Assembly (NCBI RefSeq): GCF_041080625.1
Contig: NZ_CP163518.1
Span: forward strand, 7,743,501 to 7,807,500
Reading direction: 5' to 3'
DNA from: Streptomyces sp. CG1
GTDB lineage: Bacteria > Actinomycetota > Actinomycetes > Streptomycetales > Streptomycetaceae
Length of the DNA stretch: 64,000 nt
Shown here piece after piece: positions 1 to 8,504 of the stretch. Position 1 is the stretch's first letter. Each line of letters begins with the position of its first letter. A model generated the notes under the pieces. The model ran no database searches. It saw nothing but the letters and a program-made list of their open reading frames with translations, and was not told the DNA's origin. Made by a program: the position numbers and the translations under genes.

Positions 1-806
1 CACTGGGCCACCTGGAACACGCCGTTGGAGAGGAACTCGTCCTCGAACCAGCCGGCCAGCTGCCCCACGGGCTGCTCGGGACCGGCGCTGCGGTTGTTCC
101 GCTTGGTGTTGGTGTTGCCGGTGTGCGGAAACCAGTAGAACTCGAAGTGCTCGTTCTCCGCCCACAGTTGATCGAACTCGGCGAGGACCCGCTCGAAGGG
201 CATCGGCTCCTCGCGCGCGGTGAGCAGGAACAGCGGCTCCACGGCGAAGGTGATCGCGGTGACGATGCCGAGGGCGCCGAGGCCTATTCGGGCGGCCGCG
301 AATACCGCGCGTTCTTCGGCGGTCCCCTTCTCGGAGCAGGTCAGCACCGAACCGTCCGCCGTGACGAGTTCGAGTCCCTTGATCTGGGCGGCGATGGAGG
401 CGGACTCCCGGCCCGTGCCGTGTGTGCCGGTGCTGGTGGCGCCGGACACGGTCTGCTCCATGATGTCGCCCATGTTGGCCAGCGACAGACCCTCGCGTGC
501 CAGAGCCGCATTGAGCCTCTTGAGCGGAGTGCCGGCCTCGACCGTGACGGTCATGGCTTCCCGGTCAATGTTGCGGATACCGGTCAACAGTTGAGGGCGG
601 ATCAATACACCGTCGGTGGCCGCGATCGACGTGAAGGAGTGGCCGGTCCCGACCGCCTTCACCTTCAGGCCGTCCTCGGCGGCCCGGCGCACCGCCGCGG
701 CCAGTTCGTCCACCGACGCCGGTGCGACCTGCCGGGCGGGCCGGGCGGTGACGTTCCCGCCCCAGTTACGCCAGGTGCCGTTCTTCCCGTTCGCCGTGCT
801 GCTCAA
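1..806 (-). CDS. FAD-linked oxidoreductase, D-arabinono-1,4-lactone oxidase family (partial)
   Basis: Only the N-terminal part is present; the gene leaves the window at base 1. The translation has the VAO-type FAD-binding fold: a GTGHSF motif near residue 40, a GTHGTG motif further on, and the run of small residues typical of PCMH domains. It probably oxidises a sugar lactone or polyol with oxygen as acceptor. In the related alditol oxidases the His of this GHSF-type motif carries covalent FAD; that is inferred here. The start is a TTG at 806 preceded by GGGGAGG five bases upstream. It overlaps the 3' end of the MFS gene by 41 bp, so the two are probably translationally coupled. Confidence 0.8.
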   Translation of the reverse strand, partial: MSSTANGKNGTWRNWGGNVTARPARQVAPASVDELAAAVRRAAEDGLKVKAVGTGHSFTSIAATDGVLIRPQLLTGIRNIDREAMTVTVEAGTPLKRLNAALAREGLSLANMGDIMEQTVSGATSTGTHGTGRESASIAAQIKGLELVTADGSVLTCSEKGTAEERAVFAAARIGLGALGIVTAITFAVEPLFLLTAREEPMPFERVLAEFDQLWAENEHFEFYWFPHTGNTNTKRNNRSAGPEQPVGQLAGWFEDEFLSNGVFQVAQ

Positions 807-2004
807 CGGTGCCTCCCCGACCCGCGGCCGGCCTGCGCAGCCGGCGGTACCCGAGGAAACCCACCGCGACCGCGGCGGCCCCGGACACGGCCGGAACCCC
901 GTACCCGGCCCGCGCCCCGGCTGCGTCGATCACCGAGCCGGCCACGGACGAGCCGAGCGCGACCCCGACCGCGAGGCCGGTGCTCACCCAGGTCATGCCC
1001 TCGGTGAGCTTCGCGCGAGGTACGTGCTCTTCGATCAGGGACATCGTCGTGATCATCGTCGGTGCGATGGACAGCCCCGCAACGAACAGCGCCACGGCCA
1101 GAAGCGGCAAGTTTCCGACCAGTAGGAGGGGGATCATACTCACGGCCATGGCTGCCACGCCCAGCAGCCAGCGGCGTTCCGGTGCTCCGGCGAACTTCAG
1201 CAGCCCGAAGACCACCCCGGCCACACACGAACCGGACGCGTACAGCGCGAGCACGATGCTGGCCGCGCCCTTGTGGCCGCGCTCGTCGGCGAAGGCGACG
1301 GTGACCACGTCCACCGACCCGAAGATCGCGCCGGTCGCCATGAAGGTGGCCACCAGGACCTGCAGCCCCGCCGAGCGCAGCGCCGTATCGCCGCCGTGGT
1401 GCTCGCGCGGGTGCGGCGTCGGCTCGGTGGCGCGCTGGGCGGTGAGCCAGAAGACGCCGGTGGCCAGGAAGCAGGCGGCGAGCAGCGGCCCGGCCTCCGG
1501 GAACCAGACCGTGGACAGCCCGATGGAGATGATCGGGCCGAAGATGAAGCAGATCTCGTCGACGACCGACTCGAACGAGTAGGCGGTGTGCAGCTTCTCG
1601 GTGCCCCGGTAAAGCGCCGCCCAGCGGGCCCGGATCATCGCGCCCAGGCTCGGCACCGAGCCGATCCCGGCCGCACACACGAACAGCACCCAGTCGGGCC
1701 ACTTCAAGTGCGCGGCGAGCAGCAGCCCGGCCGCCGCCGTGAGCGCCACCAGGGTCGCGGGGCGCAGCACCCGGCGCTGCCCGTGCTGGTCGACCAGCCG
1801 GGATATCTGGGGCCCGATCGCCGCGGCGGCCAGCGCGATGGTGGCCGACAGCGCGCCCGCGAGGCCGTACCGCCCGGTCAGCTGCGAGATCATGGTGACC
1901 ACGCCGATGCCCATCATCGACAGCGGCATCCGCCCGAGGAATCCCGCGGCGGAGAAGCCCTTGGTGCCGGGCATGGCGAACAGGGCTCTGTAGGGGCTGG
2001 GCAC
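766..2004 (-). CDS. MFS transporter
   Basis: A 412-residue membrane protein with about twelve hydrophobic segments and an MFS-like cytoplasmic loop (RLVDQHGQRRVLRP) after the second or third helix. The GTG start at 2004 has GGAG about six bases upstream. It is transcribed away from the ferrochelatase gene; the FAD oxidoreductase follows and overlaps its end. The substrate cannot be read from the sequence. Members of this sequence type are usually annotated only as MFS permeases. A palindrome 55 bp upstream may control it. Confidence 0.85.
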   Translation of the reverse strand: MPSPYRALFAMPGTKGFSAAGFLGRMPLSMMGIGVVTMISQLTGRYGLAGALSATIALAAAAIGPQISRLVDQHGQRRVLRPATLVALTAAAGLLLAAHLKWPDWVLFVCAAGIGSVPSLGAMIRARWAALYRGTEKLHTAYSFESVVDEICFIFGPIISIGLSTVWFPEAGPLLAACFLATGVFWLTAQRATEPTPHPREHHGGDTALRSAGLQVLVATFMATGAIFGSVDVVTVAFADERGHKGAASIVLALYASGSCVAGVVFGLLKFAGAPERRWLLGVAAMAVSMIPLLLVGNLPLLAVALFVAGLSIAPTMITTMSLIEEHVPRAKLTEGMTWVSTGLAVGVALGSSVAGSVIDAAGARAGYGVPAVSGAAAVAVGFLGYRRLRRPAAGRGGTVEQHGEREERHLA

Positions 2005-2058
2005 GTGGTCTCCGGAGCGGCTCGGTAAGGCGCGAATGCGGCTGATACAGCTTACGAG

Positions 2059-2072
2059 TTAGGTGACCCTAA
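2059..2072. promoter_or_regulatory. Candidate metal-regulator palindrome between MFS and ferrochelatase genes
   Basis: TTAGGTGACCCTAA contains perfect TTAGG/CCTAA arms separated by four bases. It resembles part of the 19-bp DtxR/IdeR iron box, but its arm spacing is shorter than the consensus. It lies upstream of both the leftward MFS gene and the rightward ferrochelatase gene, which makes iron control plausible but unproven. Confidence 0.35.
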
Positions 2073-2187
2073 TGGCACCCCGGGTGACCGAGGAATGACG
2101 GAGGGAAAAACCGGTCTAAACCCACTGGAACCCGACTCGTCACCCTGCTGTTCCCCGGCTGTCAGAGGCGGGTGGCAGGATCGAGAC

Positions 2188-3315
2188 ATGCCAGACGCGC
2201 TCGATGCCACCCCGTACGACGCCCTGCTCCTGCTCTCCTTCGGCGGCCCCGAAGGCCCGGACGACGTGGTCCCCTTCCTGGAGAACGTCACACGCGGGCG
2301 CGGCATCCCGAAGGAACGCCTGAAGGAAGTCGGGCAGCACTACTTCCTGTTCGGTGGGGTCAGCCCCATCAACGACCAGAATCGCGCCCTGCTGGACGCC
2401 CTGCGCAAGGACTTCGCCGAGCACGGCCTCGACCTGCCGGTCTACTGGGGCAACCGCAACTGGGCGCCGTATCTGACGGACACCCTGCGCGAGATGGTCG
2501 CCGACGGCCGCCGCCGCATCCTCGTGCTCGCCACCAGCGCCTACGCCTCCTACTCGGGCTGCCGTCAGTACCGCGAGAACCTCGCCGACGCGCTGGCCAC
2601 GCTCGAGGCCGAGGGGCTGGAGCTGCCGAGGGTCGACAAGCTGCGGCACTACTTCAACCACCCCGGTTTCGTCGAGCCCATGATCGACGGCGTGCTGCGC
2701 TCCCTCGCCGACCTCCCCGAGGACGTCCGCGCGGGCGCCCGCATCGCCTTCACCACGCACTCCGTCCCGACCTCCGCCGCCGACACCTCCGGCCCCGTCG
2801 AGGTCCACGGGGAGGGCGGTGCCTATGTCGAGCAGCACCTGGACGTGGCCCAGCTGATTGCCGACGCCGTCCGCGAGCGCACCGGGATCGACCACCCCTG
2901 GAGGCTGGTCTACCAGTCCCGCTCCGGCGCCCCGCACATCCCCTGGCTGGAGCCGGACATCTGCGACCACCTGGAGGAGGCGCACACCCAGGGCGTCCCC
3001 GCCGTCGTCATGGCGCCCATCGGCTTCGTCTCCGACCACATGGAGGTCCTGTACGACCTCGACACCGAGGCCAAGGCCAAGGCCGAGGAACTGGGCCTGC
3101 CCGTGCGCCGCTCGGCCACCGTCGGCGCCGACCCGCGGTTCGCCGCCGCCGTCCGCGAGCTGATCACAGAGCGCGCCGCCGTGGAGCGCGGCCAGGAGGT
3201 CACCCCCTGCGCCCTGGGTGCCCTCGGCCCGTCCTACAACCTCTGCCCGGTCGGCTGCTGCCCGGCCCGCGCCCCCCACCCGGCCGCCGCCGGCGCCGAC
3301 AGCCCCTACGCGTGA
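2188..3315 (+). CDS. hemH: Ferrochelatase (coproporphyrin type)
   Basis: A 375-residue protein of the class II chelatase family, inserting Fe2+ into the porphyrin during haem synthesis. Actinobacterial members act on coproporphyrin III, then the product is decarboxylated. The N-terminal [20 protein letters not shown] and internal TTHSVP and [16 protein letters not shown] segments are family hallmarks. Cysteines in SGCRQY and in the C-terminal CPVGCCP fit the [2Fe-2S] ligands described for actinobacterial enzymes. I chose the ATG at 2188 because family similarity starts there, although the frame is open further upstream. Inositol monophosphatase follows after 8 bp. Confidence 0.95.
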   Translation: MPDALDATPYDALLLLSFGGPEGPDDVVPFLENVTRGRGIPKERLKEVGQHYFLFGGVSPINDQNRALLDALRKDFAEHGLDLPVYWGNRNWAPYLTDTLREMVADGRRRILVLATSAYASYSGCRQYRENLADALATLEAEGLELPRVDKLRHYFNHPGFVEPMIDGVLRSLADLPEDVRAGARIAFTTHSVPTSAADTSGPVEVHGEGGAYVEQHLDVAQLIADAVRERTGIDHPWRLVYQSRSGAPHIPWLEPDICDHLEEAHTQGVPAVVMAPIGFVSDHMEVLYDLDTEAKAKAEELGLPVRRSATVGADPRFAAAVRELITERAAVERGQEVTPCALGALGPSYNLCPVGCCPARAPHPAAAGADSPYA

Positions 3316-3323
3316 GGAGACCC

Positions 3324-4139
3324 GTGACCGACCCCCTGCACCGGGAACTGCTGGAACTGGCCCAGGAGGCCGCCCGCCGGGCCGGAGAGCTGCTGCGGGA
3401 CGGCCGCCCGGCCGACCTGGCCGTGGCGAGGACCAAGTCCAGCCCGATCGACGTCGTCACCGAGATGGACATCGCGGCGGAGAAGCTGATCACCGACCTG
3501 ATCTCCGGTCGGCGGCCCGACGACGGCTTCCTCGGCGAGGAGGGCGCCTCCAGCGAGGGCACCAGTGGCATCCGCTGGGTGATCGACCCGCTCGACGGCA
3601 CGGTGAACTACCTCTACGGCCTGCCGACCTGGGCGGTGTCCATCGCGGCCGAGCAGGACGGCGAGACGGTCGCCGGAGTGGTCGCGGCTCCGATGCGCGG
3701 CGAGACGTACCACGCCGTGCGCGGGGGCGGCGCGTGGGCGACGGGTGCCTGGGAGGGCGAGCAGGCCCTGGCCTGCCGTCCTGCGCCCCCGCTGGACCAG
3801 GCGCTGGTCTCCACCGGCTTCAACTACGTGACCGAGGTCCGCGCCCATCAGGCCGAGGTGGCCGCCCGGCTGATCCCGCTGCTGAGGGACATCCGGCGCA
3901 GCGGGTCGGCCGCGGTCGACCTGTGCGACGTGGCCTGTGGCCGGCTCGACGGGTACTACGAGCGGGGGCTCAACGCGTGGGACTTCGCCGCCGGGGATCT
4001 GATCGCCCGGGAGGCGGGCGCGCTGGTCGGCGGGCGGCCGGGGGAGCAGCCGTCACGCGATCTGACCGTGGCCGGGTCGCCGGGAGTGTTCGAGCCGCTG
4101 CAGCGGCTGCTGGAGGACTTCGGGGCGTGGCACGACTGA
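3324..4139 (+). CDS. Inositol monophosphatase family protein
   Basis: A 271-residue Mg2+-dependent sugar-phosphate phosphatase. The family metal motifs are visible: GEEG near residue 72, DPLDGTVNY near residue 90, and WDFAAGDLIAREAG toward the C terminus. The GTG start at 3324 has GAGGAG five bases upstream and is only 8 bp after hemH, so the two are probably cotranscribed. The substrate may be inositol-1-phosphate, histidinol phosphate or another sugar phosphate; sequence alone does not decide. A strong stem-loop ends the unit. Confidence 0.92.
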   Translation: MTDPLHRELLELAQEAARRAGELLRDGRPADLAVARTKSSPIDVVTEMDIAAEKLITDLISGRRPDDGFLGEEGASSEGTSGIRWVIDPLDGTVNYLYGLPTWAVSIAAEQDGETVAGVVAAPMRGETYHAVRGGGAWATGAWEGEQALACRPAPPLDQALVSTGFNYVTEVRAHQAEVAARLIPLLRDIRRSGSAAVDLCDVACGRLDGYYERGLNAWDFAAGDLIAREAGALVGGRPGEQPSRDLTVAGSPGVFEPLQRLLEDFGAWHD

Positions 4140-4169
4140 GTGCGGTCGGCCCCGGCCAATGAACGCAAA

Positions 4170-4200
4170 GGGACCCCGGCGCTGGATTCGCCGGGGTCCC
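4170..4200. terminator. Bidirectional stem-loop terminator
   Basis: A perfect 12-bp inverted repeat (GGGACCCCGGCG / CGCCGGGGTCCC) around a 7-base loop lies between convergent genes, the inositol monophosphatase and the small minus-strand gene at 4221. The flanks carry only short A and T runs, so it can serve either strand. Confidence 0.8.
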
Positions 4201-4220
4201 CTCTTGCGCTCTCGGGCCGA

Positions 4221-4394
4221 TCAGACGCGTGACGCGCCGACCTCCACACCGTGTTCGGCGGCGAGGCGTCGCAGGTCGTCGAGCTCTGCCTGCTCCACTT
4301 CGACAAGGAAGTCGTCACCCTCGTCACGAGCCCGCGACAGGTCGGACTCGGTCGCCCTTATGCGCTGCAGAAGTCCTGCGGTGAAAGCGTCCAT
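4221..4394 (-). CDS. Small conserved hypothetical protein (57 aa)
   Basis: An ATG at 4394 preceded by GAGGGGG opens a 57-residue acidic protein (MDAFTAGLLQRIRATESDL...), ending at TGA 4221. It is mostly helical in character, rich in Glu, Asp, Leu and Arg, with no membrane segment. Its third-position GC and strong ribosome site argue that it is real. It sits between the inositol monophosphatase and cutR genes, where S. coelicolor also has a small gene as far as I recall. No function can be assigned. Confidence 0.7.
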   Translation of the reverse strand: MDAFTAGLLQRIRATESDLSRARDEGDDFLVEVEQAELDDLRRLAAEHGVEVGASRV

Positions 4395-4810
4395 GCTGCG
4401 CCCCCTCGTCCTGGGTCGTGGGTCGGTGGCACGGGGGTGTGCCGGTTGGGAAAGGGGCGATCACGTCTCTCACAGGTGCCCAGCGCTGCCCTGCCGGGCG
4501 GCGACGGTGCCGGACACCCGCGCCCGCTCTGGCGAAGCGGATCGCGATGTACCGCATGGTGCTGCGGCACATGCAGAGCGTGATCGCGGGGTGTAAAGCG
4601 GTCCTCCCCCCGCTCCCTTCCCCGGAAACCTCAACCGGAAGAGAAAATCTCGTATTCCTGCCCCGGAGCGGGGATCTGTGCGGCCCACAACCCGCCTTAC
4701 AGCCGACTTACGGCCGAAAAGGGCAGGATGGAGGTCACACCCTACGAAGAGCCCTGCCCGCACGCGTCCACGGCGCGCTACGCGGGTGGACATGAGGAAG
4801 GACAAGCGAC
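4395..4810. other. Intergenic region upstream of cutR
   Basis: No convincing gene is seen. The region holds the promoter side of the small minus-strand gene and the cutR leader, including the tandem 11-bp repeat at 4696. Confidence 0.6.
4696..4717 (+). promoter_or_regulatory. Tandem 11-bp repeat, candidate CutR operator
   Basis: CTTACAGCCGA is followed immediately by CTTACGGCCGA, one mismatch in eleven. Head-to-tail repeats with 11-bp spacing are the usual binding architecture for OmpR/PhoB-type regulators. The repeats lie about 95 bp upstream of cutR, whose product belongs to that family, so autoregulation is a reasonable inference. Confidence 0.5.
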
Positions 4811-5464
4811 GTGCGCGTACTCGTCGTCGAGGACGAGCAACTGCTCGCCGATGCGGTGGCCACCGGACTGCGCCGGGAGGCCATGGCCGTCGACGTCGTG
4901 TACGACGGTGCGGCCGCCCTGGAGCGCATCGGCGTCAACGACTACGACGTGGTCGTCCTCGACCGCGACCTCCCGCTCGTGCACGGCGACGACGTCTGCC
5001 GCAAGATCGTCGAGCTGGGCATGCCCACGCGCGTGCTCATGCTCACGGCCTCCGGCGATGTCAGCGACCGTGTCGAGGGCCTGGAGATCGGCGCCGACGA
5101 CTATCTGCCCAAGCCCTTCGCGTTCAGCGAGCTGATCGCGCGCGTCCGCGCCCTCGGCCGCCGTACGAGCGTGCCCCTGCCGCCCGTCCTGGAGCGCGCC
5201 GGGATCAAGCTCGACCCCAACCGTCGCGAGGTCTTCCGCGACGGCAAGGAGATCCAGCTCGCGCCCAAGGAGTTCGCGGTGCTCGAGGTGCTGATGCGCA
5301 GCGAGGGCGCGGTCGTCTCGGCCGAGCAGCTGCTGGAGAAGGCCTGGGACGAGAACACGGACCCGTTCACCAACGTCGTGCGCGTCACGGTGATGACCCT
5401 GCGCCGCAAGCTCGGCGAGCCGCCGGTGATCGTCACCGTCCCCGGCTCGGGCTACCGGATCTGA
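4811..5464 (+). CDS. cutR: Two-component response regulator CutR
   Basis: A 217-residue OmpR/PhoB-family regulator. The receiver domain (residues 1-115) has acidic residues EDE at 7-9, phosphoacceptor D51, T79 and K101. The C-terminal winged-helix DNA-binding domain ends with VTVPGSGYRI. The GTG start at 4811 follows the sequence GGACAAGCGAC. The sensor kinase gene begins 6 bp after the stop. The CutRS pair is widely conserved in streptomycetes and was reported to influence antibiotic production in S. lividans and S. coelicolor. The symbol rests on remembered sequence and synteny. Confidence 0.9.
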   Translation: MRVLVVEDEQLLADAVATGLRREAMAVDVVYDGAAALERIGVNDYDVVVLDRDLPLVHGDDVCRKIVELGMPTRVLMLTASGDVSDRVEGLEIGADDYLPKPFAFSELIARVRALGRRTSVPLPPVLERAGIKLDPNRREVFRDGKEIQLAPKEFAVLEVLMRSEGAVVSAEQLLEKAWDENTDPFTNVVRVTVMTLRRKLGEPPVIVTVPGSGYRI

Positions 5465-5470
5465 TCCGCC

Positions 5471-6718
5471 ATGGCCGCGACACCCGCGCCGGCGCAGGCG
5501 CCACCGAAGCCCACCTGGGACCCCAGGAGACCGCAGGCCCCGTTCCCGTGGCTGCGCCCCACCATCCGGATACGGCTCACGCTGCTGTACGGCGGCATGT
5601 TCCTGATCGCCGGCATCCTGCTGCTGTCGATCATCTACCTGCTCGCCGCGCAGGCCATCAGCACGGGCAACCAGCCCCTGTTCAAGATCGTCAGCGGTAC
5701 GTCGATACGGGTCTCCAGCGACAACTGCCCCGCGATCAACACCACCAGCCTGCCGCTGTCGGACTTCAACGACGCGATCGCCCACTGCGTGGACCAGCAG
5801 CGCCAGACGGCCCTGGACGACCTGCTCAGCCGTTCCCTGCTGGCCCTGCTGGGCCTCGCCGTGATCGCCTTCGCGTTCGGCTACGCGATGGCCGGCCGGG
5901 TGCTGTCCCCGCTCGGCCGGATCACCCGCACCGCCCGTCAGGTGGCCGGCTCCGACCTGTCCCGGCGGATCGAGCTGGACGGCCCGGACGACGAGCTGAA
6001 GGAGCTCGCGGACACCTTCGACGACATGCTGGAGCGGCTGCAGCGGGCCTTCACCGCCCAGCAGCGCTTCGTCGGCAACGCCTCCCACGAGCTGCGCACC
6101 CCGCTCGCGATCAACAGAACGCTCCTCGAAGTACACCTGTCGGACCCGAACGCCCCGGTGGAGCTGCAACAGCTGGGCAAGACGCTGCTGGCCACCAACG
6201 AACGCAGCGAGCAGCTGGTGGAGGGACTGCTGCTGCTCGCCCGCAGCGACAACCAGATCGTCGAGCGCAAGCCGGTCGACCTGGCCGAGGTGGCCACCCA
6301 GGCCATCGACCAGGTGCACGGCGAGGCCGAGGCCAAGGGCGTGAAGATCCGCGGCGAGCGCAAGCCCGCCGTGGTGCAGGGCAACGGCGTCCTGCTGGAG
6401 CGGATCGCCCTGAACCTGGTACAGAATGCGGTGCGGTACAACGTCGCCGAGGATGGCTGGGTCGAGGTGACGACGGAGGTCCGGCACGGGCAGGCGGTGC
6501 TGACCGTCACGAACACCGGGCCGGTGGTGCCGGCGTACGAGATCGACAACCTCTTCGAGCCCTTCAGGCGGCTCCGCACGGAGCGCACGGGCAGCGACAA
6601 GGGTGTCGGCCTCGGCCTGTCCATCGCCCGGTCCGTGGCTCGTGCACACGGCGGCCACATCGTGGCGCAGCCTCACGAGGGCGGCGGCCTGGTGATGCGG
6701 GTCACGCTCCCGCTGTGA
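5471..6718 (+). CDS. cutS: Sensor histidine kinase CutS
   Basis: A 415-residue membrane sensor kinase. Transmembrane helices at about 36-62 and 121-142 bracket a short extracellular loop of about 58 residues. A HAMP domain follows, then the dimerisation/phosphotransfer helix with NASHELRTPL (phosphoacceptor H206) and an ATPase domain with GVGLGLSIA. The loop contains two cysteines, C86 and C106, well placed to form a disulfide and perhaps sense extracellular thiol or folding state. It is cotranscribed with cutR. Kinase identity is certain; the stimulus is inference. Confidence 0.9.
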   Translation: MAATPAPAQAPPKPTWDPRRPQAPFPWLRPTIRIRLTLLYGGMFLIAGILLLSIIYLLAAQAISTGNQPLFKIVSGTSIRVSSDNCPAINTTSLPLSDFNDAIAHCVDQQRQTALDDLLSRSLLALLGLAVIAFAFGYAMAGRVLSPLGRITRTARQVAGSDLSRRIELDGPDDELKELADTFDDMLERLQRAFTAQQRFVGNASHELRTPLAINRTLLEVHLSDPNAPVELQQLGKTLLATNERSEQLVEGLLLLARSDNQIVERKPVDLAEVATQAIDQVHGEAEAKGVKIRGERKPAVVQGNGVLLERIALNLVQNAVRYNVAEDGWVEVTTEVRHGQAVLTVTNTGPVVPAYEIDNLFEPFRRLRTERTGSDKGVGLGLSIARSVARAHGGHIVAQPHEGGGLVMRVTLPL

Positions 6719-7133
6719 TCCGTGACAGGGCCGCCGTGAACCGAGGACCGACACACGCGAGAGATGTTCGCTTCGCGCGGAATTTTTCATCCGCCGAATG
6801 AGCTTCCTGTTGTGCGATCTATCACATAGAAGGAATTTCAGCCATGTACTCTCCGTGATCACGAAACATGGCAGAAAGCCGGGAAAGTCCTGGTTTTCAG
6901 GGGTCTTGATCACGGGAAGTACACGGTGAGGCGCCTTTGAGGTGTGACATTCGAACCGTGTACGGTCCTCACCGCCATCCAAGTCGATCACTCTTGAGGG
7001 GTCGGGTTGGGTGTCGATTGAGTAACAGACCTTGATGTGAGGCAAAATCTCCGCCTCAGGTCGGGCACAAGTCCGGCCTCTCACGCGTTACGTGCGCTGG
7101 AGACACCGCAGACACCCAGAGGGGGAGAGCGAT
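6719..7133. other. Long intergenic region between cutS and the DUF4193 gene
   Basis: No gene is seen in about 415 bp. The segment is more A+T rich than its flanks and probably contains the promoter of the DUF4193 gene. It includes a CRP-like palindrome at 6811 and a CGTGATCACG palindrome at 6854-6863, echoed by TTGATCACGG near 6906. Confidence 0.55.
6811..6826. promoter_or_regulatory. CRP-like binding site candidate
   Basis: TGTGCGATCTATCACA matches the TGTGA-N6-TCACA pattern with one mismatch and is close to the GTG-N6-GNCAC motif described for Streptomyces Crp. It is about 320 bp upstream of the DUF4193 gene. The call is by pattern only. Confidence 0.35.
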
Positions 7134-7430
7134 ATGGCAACCGATTACGACACTCCACGCAAGACCGACGACGACGTCGACTCGGACAGTCTCGAAGAGC
7201 TGAAGGCCCGGAGGAACGACAAGTCCACTTCGTCGGTGGACGTCGACGAGTTCGAGGCCGCCGAGGGCCTCGAACTGCCCGGCGCCGACCTCTCGAACGA
7301 GGAGCTGGCCGTCCGGGTGCTGCCCAAGCAGCAGGACGAGTTCACCTGCATGAGCTGCTTCCTGGTGCACCACCGCAGCCAGCTGGCCCGTGAGAAGAAC
7401 GGTCAGCCGATCTGCCGCGACTGCGACTGA
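7134..7430 (+). CDS. DUF4193 zinc-ribbon protein
   Basis: A 98-residue protein with an acidic N-terminal half and a C-terminal CMSCFLVHHR...ICRDCD segment: two CxxC pairs forming a probable zinc ribbon. This is the DUF4193 family, conserved in actinobacteria. The ATG at 7134 is preceded by GGGGGAGA eight bases upstream, stronger than the earlier in-frame start. It lies alone after a long promoter region and 13 bp before the next gene. Its molecular role is unknown; nucleic-acid or RNA polymerase contact is only a guess from the ribbon. Confidence 0.88.
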   Translation: MATDYDTPRKTDDDVDSDSLEELKARRNDKSTSSVDVDEFEAAEGLELPGADLSNEELAVRVLPKQQDEFTCMSCFLVHHRSQLAREKNGQPICRDCD

Positions 7431-7443
7431 GGTCGGGTCGGCC

Positions 7444-8367
7444 ATGACTGGCTCGACCCCTCCACGGAAGCGCCGCTTCTCTCTGGGAAAGGCGGACGAG
7501 GGGCCGCTCGACGGCCCGCACAGCGCGCGTGACGACGGGCGGGGCTCACCGGGAGCGGTGGCCCCGTTCGAACCGGCGACCGACCGGGCTGACCACCCGG
7601 AGCCGGTGAGGCAGCCCGCGCCCGTCGCTCGGCGACGGGCCGCGGTGATGCGTGCCAAAGCCCGGGACATGGCCCGGGAAGGGGTGCGCAGGGGCGGTAG
7701 CCGGGCCCGCGAGGGCCTGTCCTACCTCGCGGACCGGATCATCGACATCGCCCCACGTGTCCCCGTACGCGACCTCGCGACCCTGCGCAGGCAGTTCCCG
7801 GGCCTCGGGCCCGAAGAACTCGCCGACAAGCTCGTGGCGGGCGCGGCGGCCGGGACGTCGACGATCGGAGCCGGGATCGGAGCGGCGGCGATGCTGCCGG
7901 TGCCGCCGGCCATGCCGACCGAACTGGCCGCGGAGATCACCGGGGTCGCCGCGATCGAGCTGAAGCTCGTCGCCGAACTCCACGAGGTCTACGGCGTACG
8001 ACCGCCGGGGAACCTGAAGACCCGCAGCACCGCGTATCTGTCCTCCTGGTCGGGGGAACGCGGAATCGACGTGATGAAGCCGTCGACCTACGACACGGCC
8101 CTCGGCGGCCACATGAAGCGCGAACTGCGCCAGCAGATCATGAAGCGCGTGGTCCGGGACCTGCCCAACCTCATGCCGTTCATGGTGGGAGCGGCGGTCG
8201 GCGCGGTCATGAACCGCCGGGACACCAAGAGGCTCGCCGCCCATGTCCGGGCCGACCTGCGCAAGATCCAGGTTCCCTGGGAGGACCTGCCGGAGCTGCC
8301 GCCGCTGGAGAAGCCGGCGGAGCCTTTGCAACTGCGCGACTTTCCCGACTTTCCCGAAGAGGCCTAG
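7444..8367 (+). CDS. Conserved hypothetical protein with glycine-rich hydrophobic segments
   Basis: A 307-residue protein starting at ATG 7444, 13 bp after the DUF4193 gene. The first 90 residues are charged and low complexity. The centre has a glycine/alanine hydrophobic stretch (about residues 138-165, AAAGTSTIGAGIGAAAML), and a second such stretch (MPFMVGAAVGAVM) lies near residue 245. The C terminus is acidic and proline rich. This suggests membrane association without clean spanning helices. The gene is conserved next to DUF4193 in streptomycetes as I recall. No function can be named. Confidence 0.75.
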   Translation: MTGSTPPRKRRFSLGKADEGPLDGPHSARDDGRGSPGAVAPFEPATDRADHPEPVRQPAPVARRRAAVMRAKARDMAREGVRRGGSRAREGLSYLADRIIDIAPRVPVRDLATLRRQFPGLGPEELADKLVAGAAAGTSTIGAGIGAAAMLPVPPAMPTELAAEITGVAAIELKLVAELHEVYGVRPPGNLKTRSTAYLSSWSGERGIDVMKPSTYDTALGGHMKRELRQQIMKRVVRDLPNLMPFMVGAAVGAVMNRRDTKRLAAHVRADLRKIQVPWEDLPELPPLEKPAEPLQLRDFPDFPEEA

Positions 8368-8504
8368 GGCCGGCCCAGGGCCTGCGCGGCAGACCTGTCG
8401 CGGACGCGGGGACAAGTACGCCCCCATCGCCCCCGCTCACCTGCGCTGATGAGGCGCCGCCGACTTTCTGCGACCAGATCCGCCGGACAGGCTCCAGGCG
8501 TGCT

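Noticed and set aside
4778..7084. A 768-residue minus-strand open frame opposite cutRS
   Set aside because: It is the antisense shadow of cutR and cutS in GC-rich DNA; composition is low complexity and no domain is visible, while the sense genes have complete motifs.
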